64,000 nucleotides of DNA from Sacculina carcini (lineage: Eukaryota; Arthropoda; Thecostraca; Sacculinidae): contig OU696582.1 in assembly GCA_916048095.2 (NCBI GenBank), positions 4,184,001 through 4,248,000 on the forward strand, written 5' to 3'. How positions within the stretch are numbered: the stretch's first letter is position 1; each line of letters begins with the position of its first letter. Under the pieces are notes generated by a model. The model was not told the DNA's origin, ran no database searches, and was given only the letters and a program-made list of their open reading frames with translations. The translations under genes and the position numbers were made by a program. Of this stretch, positions 1 to 10,100 are shown one piece after another.

Positions 1-1
1 A

Positions 2-282
2 CCAAATATAATAAACATTAATACGTGCGCCACAATTGTATCATGTGCGCCACAAGTGTCTAACAATTCTCTAAATTAATTAATTAACATATCAAAATAT
101 AATAAACATTAATATACCTAATACGCGCCACAATTGTATAATGTGCGCCACAAGTGTCTCACAATTCTATAAATTAATTAATTAGCATAACCAAATATAA
201 TAAACATTAATATACCAAATACGCGCGCCACTATTGTATCATGTGCGCCGCATTTGTCCAACAATTCTATAAATTAATTTAA
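2..282. repeat. Short satellite, three tandem copies of about 91-99 bp
   Basis: Three head-to-tail copies begin near 2, 92 and 191. Each has an AT-rich start, a core containing CGCGCCACAATTGTATMATGTG-like sequence with the GCGCCACAA word twice, and a tail of AAATTAATTAATT. The copies differ by substitutions and small indels, so this is an old array. The first copy may begin outside the window. Confidence 0.8.
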
Positions 283-342
283 TTGTACACTCGTGCTTGG
301 GCACTATATATATACCACATTTAAACCATCTCTCTTGAACCT

Positions 343-412
343 CTGCAATGGCCGAACTGCGTAAGACTCTGCTCGAAACCCGAGGACCTCGGTTCGAATC
401 CCAGCCAGGTAA
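343..412 (+). repeat. tRNA-derived SINE head
   Basis: The segment carries both internal RNA polymerase III promoter boxes of a tRNA: an A-box-like TGGCCGAACTGC at 349-360 and a perfect B box GGTTCGAATCC at 391-401, with tRNA-like spacing. No clean acceptor stem closes around it, and A-rich low-complexity DNA follows downstream. A tRNA-derived SINE fits better than a functional tRNA gene. The SINE family is not identified. Confidence 0.55.
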
Positions 413-465
413 AAAACTTTCTTCACTCGACACTACACTCTACACACAAATAATCGAAATAAATA

Positions 466-572
466 AGATGAATTAAAAAAAAAAAATAAATAAAATAAAT
501 AATATAAATAATATAAAAAAAAAAAAAAAAATAAATAAATTAAATCAATAAAATAAATAAATGAATAAATGA
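466..572. repeat. A-rich simple sequence (AAAT/AAATA)n
   Basis: Long A runs are interspersed with AAATAAAT units and have no coding content. It may be the tail of the SINE-like element just upstream. Confidence 0.6.
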
Positions 573-651
573 ATTGATTCAAATATGTATAGATGTCGCT
601 GCTGCGTTCACAGGTACGAACGCTCACCATAGATGGCACCACTTCCGATCA

Positions 652-812
652 GGTCAGGTATAGGCGGCGCCACTGGTCAGGTATGGGCGGCGCTACTAGT
701 CAAGTATAGAGGGCGCCACCGGTCAGGTATAGGCGGCGCCACTGGTCAGGTATGGGCGGCGCTACTAGTCAAGTATAGAGGGCGCCACCGGTCAGGTATA
801 GAGGGCGCCACC
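652..812 (+). repeat. 23-bp minisatellite, 7 units in a 69-bp higher-order pattern
   Basis: Seven contiguous 23-bp units start at 652, 675, 698, 721, 744, 767 and 790. Three unit types (core words GGCGGCGCCACT, GGCGGCGCTACT and GAGGGCGCCACC) recur in the same order, so 652-720 and 721-789 form two almost identical 69-bp repeats followed by one extra unit. The array is GC-rich in an AT-rich setting. Because 69 bp is 23 codons, one plus-strand frame stays open through it, but nothing suggests that this is a gene. Confidence 0.9.
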
Positions 813-830
813 TGTGCAAAAGTGCGTAAA

Positions 831-857
831 GGGGCGGAGCCTAAACCTGTGACGTCA
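831..857 (+). promoter_or_regulatory. GC box plus consensus CRE
   Basis: GGGGCGGAGC at 831-840 matches a GC box, and the perfect palindrome TGACGTCA at 850-857 is a consensus cAMP-response element. They lie directly downstream of the GC-rich minisatellite and about 250 bp before a plus-strand reading frame at about 1101. This could be the promoter or LTR-like region of a transposable element. No TATA box or start site could be placed. Confidence 0.35.
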
Positions 858-1048
858 TAAGGGGACGGGGCCTGAAGCGCGCGAAAAATACCCCCTCCCC
901 CTCCCCCCACTCTGTGCAAATGTCACAAAGTACCCCGGTCTACTACTATGTGTGTGCTTGACCAATTGTATGTCTGTATGTTTGTGTGTGACCTGATGTG
1001 TGACCTGAACACTGGGGTCAAATACAGTCAGTCCAAAGAACTCGTATT

Positions 1049-1405
1049 GTGAACGTGCGTAATTCAGTGGCTAACCAAACGCCACACGTTATTCTCGAAA
1101 ATGCCTCGAAAAAATTTGGTTATACCCACCGACGTCGGACCCGTGTCCGTACAAATCCAAGTGAAAACCCCGACAGCACCCGACGACCTGGTCCATCAAC
1201 ACCCCAGAACATGGGCCGATGTGGTTCGTACACCGGCCGAAAGTCGGGCTTACAAAACCACCTGGAGGAAATCCACACCAGTGAATACCACCGAATGGTA
1301 GAACAAGAAATTCGTCAAAACAACGGACAACGTCCAATGGTGGAGCCAGAAGACGATCAAAACGACGGTGAACAGCCAACCCTGGATAAGACCTTATGGG
1401 GGTAA
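1049..1405 (+). pseudogene. Unrecognised coding relic with zinc-finger-like His pair
   Basis: Two overlapping plus-strand frames are open here and the DNA is less AT-rich than its surroundings. One frame has an ATG at 1101 and runs 66 codons. The other (1049-1405) contains a His-x5-His segment after a TGR-x-SGLQNHL stretch, reminiscent of the C2H2 finger at the N terminus of R2/R1-like LINE proteins, but the cysteine pair is not intact. It leads into the STPR-like repeats downstream. I do not recognise the product. A decayed transposon ORF is the most likely explanation. Confidence 0.25.
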
Positions 1406-1780
1406 TCGGCCAACAACCCAGTCTCCCATTCTATCAGAATTTCCATAATAATGAGAATGCTCAAAGGCGAGGGGACGCAAGGGTCATATTGGACCGAATT
1501 CCCCGAACTCAAATGAGGTGGCGCTGGAACGCTGCTAGAATGGCAGCCATCCGAGCTGCTGAGACTCAGTCTCAGTCTCAGCAGAGGCGATCTGAGAGAG
1601 AGGACCGCCGCCGCCCGAGCTGCTGAGACTGAGCCTCAGTCTCAGCAGAGGCGAACTGACAACAGAGAGGGGACCGCCGCCACCCGAGATGCTGAGACTG
1701 AGGCTCAGTCTCAGGAGAGGAGACTGATCGATAGTGCACAGCACCACCAAGCCAACACAAATCGGGCAGGTGCTGGTTAT
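1396..1780 (+). pseudogene. STPR-like 23-residue repeat protein fragment, frameshifted
   Basis: Plus-strand DNA repeats with units at 1553-1616 (64 bp), 1617-1685 (69 bp) and 1686-about 1726 (partial). The 69-bp unit encodes 23 residues beginning R-(A/D)-A-E-T-E and followed by Gln/Ser/Arg-rich sequence. This is the period and flavour of the STPR (one-score-and-three peptide) repeat known from FMBP-1 and from the N termini of some arthropod Helitron/PIF1-like proteins. The first unit is 5 bp short, so the frame shifts between units 1 and 2. Upstream, the frame opens near 1396. The relic ends where the LTR element at 1781 is inserted. Family membership is inferred from pattern only. Confidence 0.5.
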
Positions 1781-2460
1781 TGTAACGGTGGTAATAATAA
1801 TATTATGTTGTTATGTTGATCTTCGTTCGGCTGATCGTGATGTCTTGATAGTTCCTCTTGATGTTGTGTTCCGCGATAACAAGTAATGGTCACCCAGTCG
1901 AAGTTGAATTGTGTATTCAGGGCAACCAGTCAAATCTACTCTTAACACTTAATAAAGTCCTGAACCTAATGCTCTAATGACGACTTAATAATGGTGAGTC
2001 CTACATCGCAAGTCGCTAGTCCAAGCCAAACTAACTGACCCACCAACAAGCACAGCCAAAGTACCCCTTTATTCTCATTAAACCCCGGGTTATATACCTA
2101 CGAACACACGTCGTTGGCACCATATTTCGCAAGCAATTGCCAGCTGGCCAAACTGCTCGAACTACACAACCGGGACACAAGCTATTTCTAAACGCGATTT
2201 GACAGTACACAGGCGTGTTGCCTCGAGATGATCAGCCAAGTCAAACGTACAAAAAAGGGTCATTAATCACTGTCACACATACTCCGCTAGAGCCAAACAT
2301 ACCAGGCACCGTGTAATACGTGCGTCGCTCTAACACATAAATTTGCCTAACGACAGCTGCACAAGCAAGCCGCGAAAGAACGCGAACGTAAACTGAGAAA
2401 GAGAAAGAAAACTGAGTAAACTGACAGATAGAAAACTGGTCTGATTATAACTTTGTTATA
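1781..2460 (-). repeat. 3' LTR of element L
   Basis: 680 bp, nearly identical to 5441-6117. It differs by a few substitutions and a small indel in the TAATAATAATATTATG stretch near its outer end. No clear polypurine tract precedes it on the element strand (sequence at 2461-2480). Confidence 0.85.
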
Positions 2461-3281
2461 TCACAGCTGCGAGGTCTTTTAAACGAATGTGAACACTAGA
2501 CACAATCACGGCCATCAAAGCCAACGGCTCTACTGAATCGTGATAGTTGCCATTATAGCAGACTGCTAGTTATTATTTGCAGAGTTTCCACTTCAGGGTA
2601 AGACTGAGGCATAATTCTGATCAGTGATTATACAGCGTCATTTCTCACCATACACACATACTCCACAAGTATGTGCATACAGCATTGTGCGTCTGTAATA
2701 ATCAACTGTCACATCGAGTCGACAGGGCCGTACATAAAACACAGGAGCGTCCTGTGTCACCAGTCAATTGCTGGTGAATTCTGGCACATTAACTGTCTTT
2801 TGTCGATGTTTGCCTCATCCCAATATTTTTGAGGTATTCCTGCATCATCAATAACTGACAGCTCCAGCGTTCAGTATTAGCCCAAAATACTCGACAGCTT
2901 GATCAAAAGTGAGGTTTTAAAATTATTCAGACCAGTTATCTTTACATTTTCATTAAAAATTATTAGCTATAGCCCTAACTAGTCATTACAACCCCTTTCA
3001 CCTAAATATTCAAGTGTGTATATCAAAGTACTTAAACACAATTATACAATGAAACAAAATTCTAGATTAGCGCATGTCTATGTCTATCGCATACTTTAAT
3101 CGCAACTAACACAGTAACTTAAAATCTAGAACAACACGAATCTATATCTCACGAATCTACATGAGAAACTAACTTAGTTGTAATTAACACACGGTTATGG
3201 ACATAAGGTTACGGACACCTGGTTACAATTAATTCTAACTAGCTCAACACATTATACATATAAAATGAGCGATATATCGTG
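2461..3281. other. Internal region of element L, no gene seen
   Basis: AT-rich sequence without a credible reading frame on either strand. It forms the 3' part of the internal region of the LTR element. Confidence 0.6.
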
Positions 3282-3512
3282 TTAATAAAACCATTCAACC
3301 ATGTGTTGCCGACCACGAACGCGTCCACGGCTCGATCCAAGCAGGTGTTGTTGATCTTGAATCACATCAGGCAGAGGTCGTATACCGGCGGGGTATACTG
3401 TGTCGACTCGTAGTCCACGCGCTGCTTCACCAGTCATCCAGCTGCTGTCGTCGTTGTGTTCAAACGCCTGCAGCACTTCGCTGTGAATGTCGTAGATCCG
3501 ACCGTCTTCCAT
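3282..3512 (-). CDS. Small ORF inside LTR element L, unknown function
   Basis: A 76-residue frame with an ATG start at 3510-3512 and a TAA stop. The DNA is clearly richer in G+C than the surrounding AT-rich interior, which suggests real coding origin. The C terminus is basic (SRGRVRGR). I recognise no gag, protease, reverse transcriptase or integrase motif. It could be a remnant of an ORF from the autonomous parent element, or captured host sequence. Confidence 0.3.
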   Translation of the reverse strand: MEDGRIYDIHSEVLQAFEHNDDSSWMTGEAARGLRVDTVYPAGIRPLPDVIQDQQHLLGSSRGRVRGRQHMVEWFY

Positions 3513-5420
3513 GGTTACTCGTCCCCATCTTTATCGCAGTTGTCTTTCAGGTTGATTGGTGAACCGCTGGAGTTGTCTCGGCTCGTGTTGATGATGATTT
3601 CGGCATTGACTTATCTCAGTCCGCTAATTGTTTTCGTTGTCGTTGTTAGTAGACTGTCAGTTCAGCACACGGTTGATCAGGGGGTTCCAGCACACTGTTG
3701 ACTCAATCTCGCCTCTTCAGACCGAAAAACGGACAATTTTCGCCAGTGACTCATTGTTCTGTGTCGGTGTGGTAGCAGGATTGAGACAGGGAATTGAATG
3801 AAAAACACATGCAATGTCCACTTGGAAATACGAAACTAATTTACAACAAGGTAGGAAAACTGGGCCGCATTCATAAGAGAAAATATAGACAATTAATAGG
3901 AAACAATTAATAGGAGCAATATCCAGAGCCGTTTTATTTTTATCATTATGAAATATTATTGTATTTATAATTAAGCCCAATTTCACCTTATTATTACGTT
4001 TTCATATATTTATCTAGTTTTAAGAATATATTTTACACACTTACAGAGTAATGTTTCGTCTTTTGTAACTTTTAGTGCACACATACTTCTGCGTATATTC
4101 TCCATGATAATTACAATCTACTTTATTGGTTGTTAATTGATGTCATAGCATACTTCTGTGTATGCCTCCAGTTCCAACTAAACGACTTAGTCAACGAAGT
4201 AATTGACTGAATAACTCTGCTTGTTTATTAAGTAGCATGTTAAATGCTTTCAATCTAATGTCTTGTGTATTTTCACCGTTAGACGGTTGACACAAGGCTC
4301 TTCTCTCGACACCATGTGTGCCTCGTACATTATCTTGTTGCTAAATATTTAACGCATTCATATATCCATCAGTTAAGTCTATGGAACTTTCCTCGATATC
4401 CGTTTCCTATTTTATAACACCTCTTACACTCTCATTTTCTGGTATGAGATACACAGTGTCTACACCAACATCTACTTAATCTGGTCATTTAGTCATATAG
4501 TCATCAATCATTTAGTTATTTAGTCATCTTTCATTGATTTATTTAGTCATCAGCGGCATATCGTGCCCTGAAGTTCCAATGCATCATATATGCGTTGCTA
4601 TACATACTTTAAACGTATGTTCTCAAATATCTGTCACTTTTGACAGATAGTTTTACATTTCATTTCAAATATTTCAACATCTCGTCCTGATTAAAAACAG
4701 TATTTGTGAGTGATTGTGTTCTCATATTTATCAGTCGTATATAGTACATGTTTTGACATACAAACTATAATATCAAAGTCCAATTGTACACCATAATAAT
4801 TATACAAATAATTAAACAGATCCCAGCCTAATATCCAACATTAGCCTAATATTTAATTTCGTGTCCTCTAATAGAATATTTAGTGTCAAAATTCACAAAA
4901 GACACCGATCATTTCATAAGTGCAATATTTTTTAATCTTGTCCCCTTTATACTAGTCAAACGCATCCTACAAAACATGCAACTTAGTTTCCTCACGCAAT
5001 ATTTCGATATTATTCATATATCACACCCAGCATCTACTAAAATATTGATTGGAGGTCCTCCTATATTTACATAACATATTGATTTCTAACATTAGCTTCA
5101 AAATTAGTTCTGGGTTTTGCTTTCTGAAACACATACTGACCTTATTCAATAGTGGTTTTCGTAAATTTTTTCATTCTTGTTTCTTACGGAATTTTCTTAT
5201 CTATATTTGCTTTGGTTGTACCATTAACTATAATACCTATGGTTAAAATACATACTTTATCCATATATTTTTTTATATTTCCTAATTTTATTCTGAGTAA
5301 GGCTCTGGATTCTGACAAGGCTTAAGGAAAATTGAGATAACACTCACCTCACAGTTCATTGAGCCACCGGTGGAAGTGACCGAGTTTCGACTATGCCGAG
5401 AAGATAACCACAATTAAAGA
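3513..5420. other. AT-rich non-coding interior of element L
   Basis: About 1.9 kb of AT-rich sequence with only short chance frames. It is the 5' part of the internal region on the element strand. I saw no retroviral protein motif. Confidence 0.55.
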
Positions 5421-5438
5421 TCCTGAGTCATGGCACCA
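5421..5438 (-). other. Primer-binding-site-like sequence of element L
   Basis: On the minus strand TGGTGCCATGACTCAGGA begins 2 nt inside the 5' LTR boundary, where a tRNA primer would pair through its 3' CCA. The cognate tRNA was not determined. The site fixes the element orientation as minus. Confidence 0.6.
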
Positions 5439-5440
5439 AA

Positions 5441-6117
5441 TGTAACGGTATTGATAATAATATGTTGTTATGTTGATCTTCGTTCGGCTGATCGTGATGT
5501 CTTGATAGTTCCTCTTGATGTTGTGTTCCGCGATAACAAGTAATAGTCACCCAGTCGAAGTTGAATTGTGTATTCAGGGCAACCAGTCAAATCTACTCTT
5601 AACACTTAGTAAAGTCCTGAACCTAATGCTCTAATGACGACTTAATAATGGTGAGTCCTACATCACAAGTCGCTAGTCCAAGCCAAACTAACTGACCCAC
5701 CAACAAGCACAGCCAAAGTACCCCTTTATTCTCATTAAACCCCGGGTTATATACCTACGAACACACGTCGTTGGCACCATATTTCGCAAGCAATTGCCAG
5801 CTGGCCAAACTGCTCGAACTACACAACCGGGACACAAGCTATTTCTAAACGCGATTTGACAGTACACAGGCGTGTTGCCTCGAGATGATCAGCCAAGTCA
5901 AACGTACAAAAAAGGGTCATTAATCACTGTCACACATACTCCGCTAGAGCCAAACATACCAGGCACCGTGTAATACGTGCGTCGCTCTAACACATAAATT
6001 AGCCTAACGACAGCTGCACAAGCAAGCCGCGAAAGAACGCGAACGTAAACTGAGAAAGAGAAAGAAAACTGAGTAAACTGACAGATAGAAAACTGGTCTG
6101 ATTATAACTTTGTTATA
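5441..6117 (-). repeat. 5' LTR of element L
   Basis: 677 bp, near-identical partner of 1781-2460. It ends exactly at the GTTAT target duplication (6118-6122). Confidence 0.85.
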
Positions 6118-6207
6118 GTTATACGGAAATGATAGTGTTTGATGCTGTTACAACCATAATCATAGTCTGACTAAAGCAAAACTGTGCTGATCAACTCAAA
6201 CATTCTT

Positions 6208-6235
6208 CCGCACAACGGGCGGGTTTTAATGCTAG
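6208..6235 (+). other. Isolated Helitron-like 3' terminus
   Basis: The quasi-palindrome CCGCACAACGGGCGG (6208-6222) is followed by GTTTTAATG and CTAG (6232-6235), then T. It matches the terminal motif of the large repeat units at 14.7-28 kb and 42.6-49.8 kb. Only this short end is recognisable here; LINE sequence follows downstream. Confidence 0.5.
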
Positions 6236-6369
6236 TATCTATATATAGCTATTACATCTCCTCTGACTCTTCTTTCTTCTAGTGTAGATAGGTTCAATTT
6301 TCTCAGTCTTTCATTGTAGCCTAAATGTATTGTCTCGTGTGATATTTTTGTATCTGATTTTTGTACTTT

Positions 6370-7267
6370 CTATAGTTTTTCCTTGTGCTTCTGTAAATGC
6401 GAGCTCCATATTGTGACAGCGTATTCTAGAGATGGTGTGATGATAGCTATTATTAACTTTCTTAACACTTCGGCGTTGATATATGTGAAAGCTGTTTTAA
6501 TATGTGCAATTTTGCAATTTGTCTTTTTCACTATTTCGGATATATGGTTTTCAGGAGACAGCCTGTTATTCATTATCACTCCAAGGTCTTTTTCTTTTTG
6601 CGAATCCTGTAATGCTGTATTATTCATGATGTAAGAATAGTTCGGTCTGAATTTACTAGTCCCAAATCGTAGAATTCGATATTTGTTTGTATTAAATGAC
6701 ATTTGCCAGTGATTACTCCACAGTTCCAAGTTTTTTGTACATGTTTGTAAGTCTACACAATCTTTTAGGCTGCGAATATTTTTTTGTAGTTTGACATCGT
6801 CGGCGAACATGTTCATGTATATGTCTGGCGACACGACATCCATCCTATAATTTATGTATACGATAAACATGATCGGCGCCAAAACTGTGCCTTGAGGTGC
6901 TTTACACCGCCTTACACGTTTCTCCACGAAGATGTGTGCCCTCTCAGACATGTTCTCATTTGCCTGTTTTTCAGAATACATTCGTCATACATTTTTATAG
7001 TTGTTTGCCAATCTTTCCGTATTTCACTAGTTTATAGATCAGCTTATCATGAGGGACCTTATCGAAGGCCTTCTCAAAATCAATGTAAACTGCATCGGTC
7101 CATTGGTCTCTCTCTCTCTCTTGTATATTTTCAATAATTCTGCAATAGAAACTTATGAGATTCGTAGTAGTTGATTTTTGAGACCTGAATCCAAATTGTT
7201 GATCTGACAGGATTATATTGGCTTCTAGAAAGCTGGTCCACTCTTTTCTAATAACACTGGTCAACAA
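6370..7267 (-). pseudogene. LINE reverse transcriptase, palm to C terminus
   Basis: Two minus-strand frames carry the second half of a non-LTR reverse transcriptase. 6995-7267 has ILSDQQFGFRS and then VYIDFEKAFDKVPHDKL, which includes the first catalytic Asp. 6370-6981 has APQGTVLAPIMFIVYIN, the FADDVK catalytic pair and the usual ILRFGTSK and LGVIM thumb motifs, ending in a PSLEYA-x-TIWS segment. A frameshift and stop near 6981-6995 separate them. This is the 3' half of the CR1-like LINE. Confidence 0.85.
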
Positions 7268-7289
7268 ATTTTGAAAAATTGTGTGCTTC

Positions 7290-8390
7290 TTAAATGGGAT
7301 TAGTTGATTCTTATGTATTTTCAGTCAATGAATCCAAATATCATGTTGAAAAATGTGTATTGGCTACATGTTCAAAGATACGAGGCATGTACTATTTGAT
7401 CAATATATTTAAATATACAGTATATGGGATTGTTTTGAATTCTAATCCATATCTATTTTATGCCTTTTTGCTTGACGCTTTTTGCTTGACAGGCTGAGGA
7501 GTCTAAGGAGGCGATAATCTAAGGAGCGATAATCCACCTGGGTTGGCTCCTGTTGCAGTCGTTCGGTGATTGAAAAAATAAAAATCGTCTCTTGTCAGTG
7601 TCCAGCAATAGTCTGCAAGCATTGTTGTGTTCCATTTAGCCTGGTACCTCTTTTCCATGGTTGAAATATATTGATGAAACCTTTCACCATGTTCGTCACT
7701 AACTGCCCCACAGTTTGATGGGAAAAAAGCTAAATGTGAATCCAAAAAGTGGATTTTGCGTGACATGTTACATCCCATGATCTTGTAAGCCTTGATGAGG
7801 TTTTCCACCAATTCTTCATAGTTTCTCTCCCTTTTGTTTTCGAGAAATCCTTTTGCAACTAACTTGAATGCCTTCCAAGCAGCTTTCTCCTCCCCATGAA
7901 GAGCTGATTCAAATTCATCGTCTTTAAGAAGCACTCGAATCTGAGGACCAATGAAAACTCCATCTCTTATCTTTGCGTCGCTCAACGAATGGAATTTTAC
8001 ATTACACTATTCACATATGTATATGTGTATGCATGTGTATGTGTATGTGTGTGTATGTGTTCGTGTGCATGTGTTTGTGTGTATGTATGTATTCAATTTT
8101 GCTAGCACCCATGCACTTTCTGCCGATTTGTGCTCCTTATTTTGGTCTCCATACCGCTCTGTGTCTACACTTTTATTACTCTGCTCCTGCTCGCGCATTT
8201 GCAATCGAAAGTGCGCTATATCAAATACATGTTGTTGTTGTTGTTGATGGAACACTACTGAGGGCAGAGAGCCTGTGAGCGTAGTGAGAATAAACTTTCG
8301 CCAGCCTGTAGGAACCTGTTGAGACATGTAGGCGTATCATGAAAATTAGAGCTACTGAACAACTTTAACCATGATATTTGTTACCAGCAT
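7290..8390 (-). other. Segment interrupting the LINE reverse transcriptase
   Basis: About 1.1 kb with no LINE similarity lies between the two halves of the RT. It holds the ORF at 7503-7985, a TG/TATG microsatellite (about 8020-8092) and a (GTT)n stretch near 8230-8247. No clear terminal repeats or target duplication were found, so the mechanism (insertion or rearrangement) is open. Confidence 0.45.
7503..7985 (-). pseudogene. Fragment of an arthropod repeat-associated protein (SDEHGERFHQ family)
   Basis: About 160 residues on the minus strand, without an ATG at its start; the similarity may extend slightly upstream to about 7997. The core CNMSRKIHFLDSHLAFFP followed by SDEHGERFHQ, then MEKRYQ and ADYCWTL, is a block I recognise from many uncharacterised, highly copied predicted proteins in arthropod and some cnidarian genomes. 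The C terminus after CWTLTRD is divergent and probably frameshifted. Function unknown. It shares the LINE orientation but is not a LINE protein. Confidence 0.55.
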
Positions 8391-8397
8391 CCTAAAA

Positions 8398-8824
8398 TTA
8401 AATGAAAAATTCTACTTTGGTATCGGAAGCATTTTGGTTGCTGGCCAGTGTAATTTTTTTTATAATTTTGCAAACGACACTCGTTAGTGATATTGGTCTA
8501 TAATTTGCAGCATTCTCAGCTTTGCCTTTTTTGAACAATAGGGCAATATTGGCTTGATGCCACATGTCTGGTAATTTGCCCTGTCTCAGCGAGGCGTTCA
8601 TAATTATTTCTAGGTCTGCTCAGCGTTTTCGCACAACTCTTCAAAACATAACTGGATATATCGTCTGGACCACATGATCTATATTTATCCAAAGATAACA
8701 GTTCTTTCTCTATTTGACTGAATGATATTTTGATGTCCTGCATTTTCGGCGTACTCCCTCTGCTTTCCTCAGGAGGAATCCATGTGTCATTCTCTGAAAA
8801 GACAGAGTGAAAATGTGTGTTCAT
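8398..8824 (-). pseudogene. LINE reverse transcriptase, N-terminal part
   Basis: Two overlapping minus frames with the typical start of a LINE RT: a linker ending in KYRSCGPDDISSYVLK, then LPDMWHQANIALLFKKG and NYRPISLTSVVCKII. The frame breaks once near 8600 and homology stops at about 8398, where the unrelated segment begins. The expected continuation resumes at 7267. Confidence 0.8.
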
Positions 8825-8896
8825 TATTTCGCATATATCTTTTTCATCTATAAATACCGTACCGTTTTCGTAAACATGCTGTATTTTCTGTTTTAC

Positions 8897-9226
8897 TTAA
8901 TTGTGGCCTTTGATGTAGTGGTAGAAAAATGTTGGCTTGTCTTTGATGTTATTGACAATGTCTTCTTCGAATTTTGATTGTGCTTCTCTTCTTATTCTCG
9001 TATATCTATTTCGACAGATTTGATATCTTGCATAACCGTCTGTATCCTTGTTTATTCGATATCGCCTCCATTGCTGGTATCTTTCTTTTTTTGCTTTCAT
9101 ACATTCCTCGCTGAACCACTGCTTCTTTCTCATATTTTTTCTTCTGATAGGAATGTATTTGTCCACTCCTTCTTTGTAGATGCGACAAAACGTTTTGTAT
9201 ATATTGTTTACGTCAGAGTCATCCAT
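8897..9226 (-). pseudogene. LINE endonuclease-RT linker
   Basis: A 109-residue minus frame rich in Lys, Arg and Trp (for example KKQWFSEECMKAKKERYQQW). This is the usual linker that follows the endonuclease in CR1-like ORF2 proteins. It leads into the RT at 8824. Confidence 0.7.
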
Positions 9227-9236
9227 CTCGTGGTCC

Positions 9237-10100
9237 CAATTATTTCTTGAGTAAAACCTGTTTAGATTTTCATAACTTCCTTTATCTTAGTGTGGTATGC
9301 TATTAGCGACTTGTCCAGGTATTATGATATCTTTGCTTAGAATGTATCTGAAGGAAATAACCACATGGTCACTCTTACCAAATGGTGGTTCATAGGTTAA
9401 GTTTTCTACTTGATCTGCTCGTTTGGTGAACACATCGAGGAGAGATGACTCATCGAGGAAGAGACTGGTCAGCTCCTTTGTCTTGTGTCTTCTTCCACAT
9501 GCTGAGTTAAAAAGTAGTCCTCGTTGAGGTCCATCAAATCTTTTCTCAGATGATCAGATGTGTCATCAATGTAAGGACATTTCCAATTGACTATACAATT
9601 CAAATCGCCAGTAATAATAAAATATTTTCACCTGTTTCAGTTTTCATCAGAACCTCTCTTATACTTTTGATTGTATTTTCTCTAAAAAAAATTGTATTCA
9701 TCCCATTTCCATGCACTGGTTTTTGGTAGCATATAAACCACAGCCACAATTACTTTGACGTCCATCATGATTTCTATCGCAATCAGTTCTGCATTTTGAT
9801 TTGCTAGACCACATTTTTTTACCCGCAATTTGTCTGCTGTTAGGAGCATTACACCTCCACCAGTTTTACTTTGCCTGTCTCTTCGCATATGTTGTAGCCT
9901 GTACAACGTAGTACTCCATTGGTTAAATTTTGACACATTTTTGTTTCAGTTACACATATAAAGTCTGGCCTATTTTCTTCAATATAATCATTGAACTCAT
10001 TCAGTTTTGATATAAGCCCATCTACGATTGAGTAGATGATATTCAATCCTTTGTTTCTGTAAATTTTTATGTTGGGTTCTCTGTTTTCTTCAGATACCAC
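9237..10100 (-). pseudogene. LINE APE-type endonuclease, decayed
   Basis: The N-terminal part of ORF2 on the minus strand. GLNIIYS-x-VDGLISKLNEF and PDFICVTETK give the Asn/Glu metal-site region. A broken second piece (9682-9936) holds GGGVMLL and VVYMLP. Sequence from about 9237 to 9680 contains only scrambled remains of the C-terminal half. ORF2 overlaps the end of ORF1 near 10067-10100 in a different frame, and no ATG is present at the overlap. Confidence 0.7.

Larger units (their letters stand above)
1781..6117 (-). mobile_element. Complete non-autonomous LTR retrotransposon (element L)
   Basis: Two long direct repeats (1781-2460 and 5441-6117) enclose about 3 kb and are flanked by a perfect 5-bp duplication, GTTAT at 1776-1780 and 6118-6122. 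The ends read TGTAACG...TTATA on the plus strand. A primer-binding-site-like TGGTGCC on the minus strand starts 2 nt after the 5441 LTR, so the element runs on the minus strand with its 5' LTR at 5441-6117. Almost all of the interior is AT-rich and non-coding, so the element looks like a LARD-type passenger dependent on another LTR element. A third LTR copy lies at 62465-63186. Confidence 0.85.

Noticed and set aside
343..412. Functional tRNA gene
   Set aside because: A and B boxes are present but no intact acceptor stem could be folded, and A-rich sequence follows; a SINE head is more likely.
652..812. CRISPR-like array
   Set aside because: Contiguous 23-bp monomers without unique spacers in eukaryotic DNA; a minisatellite.
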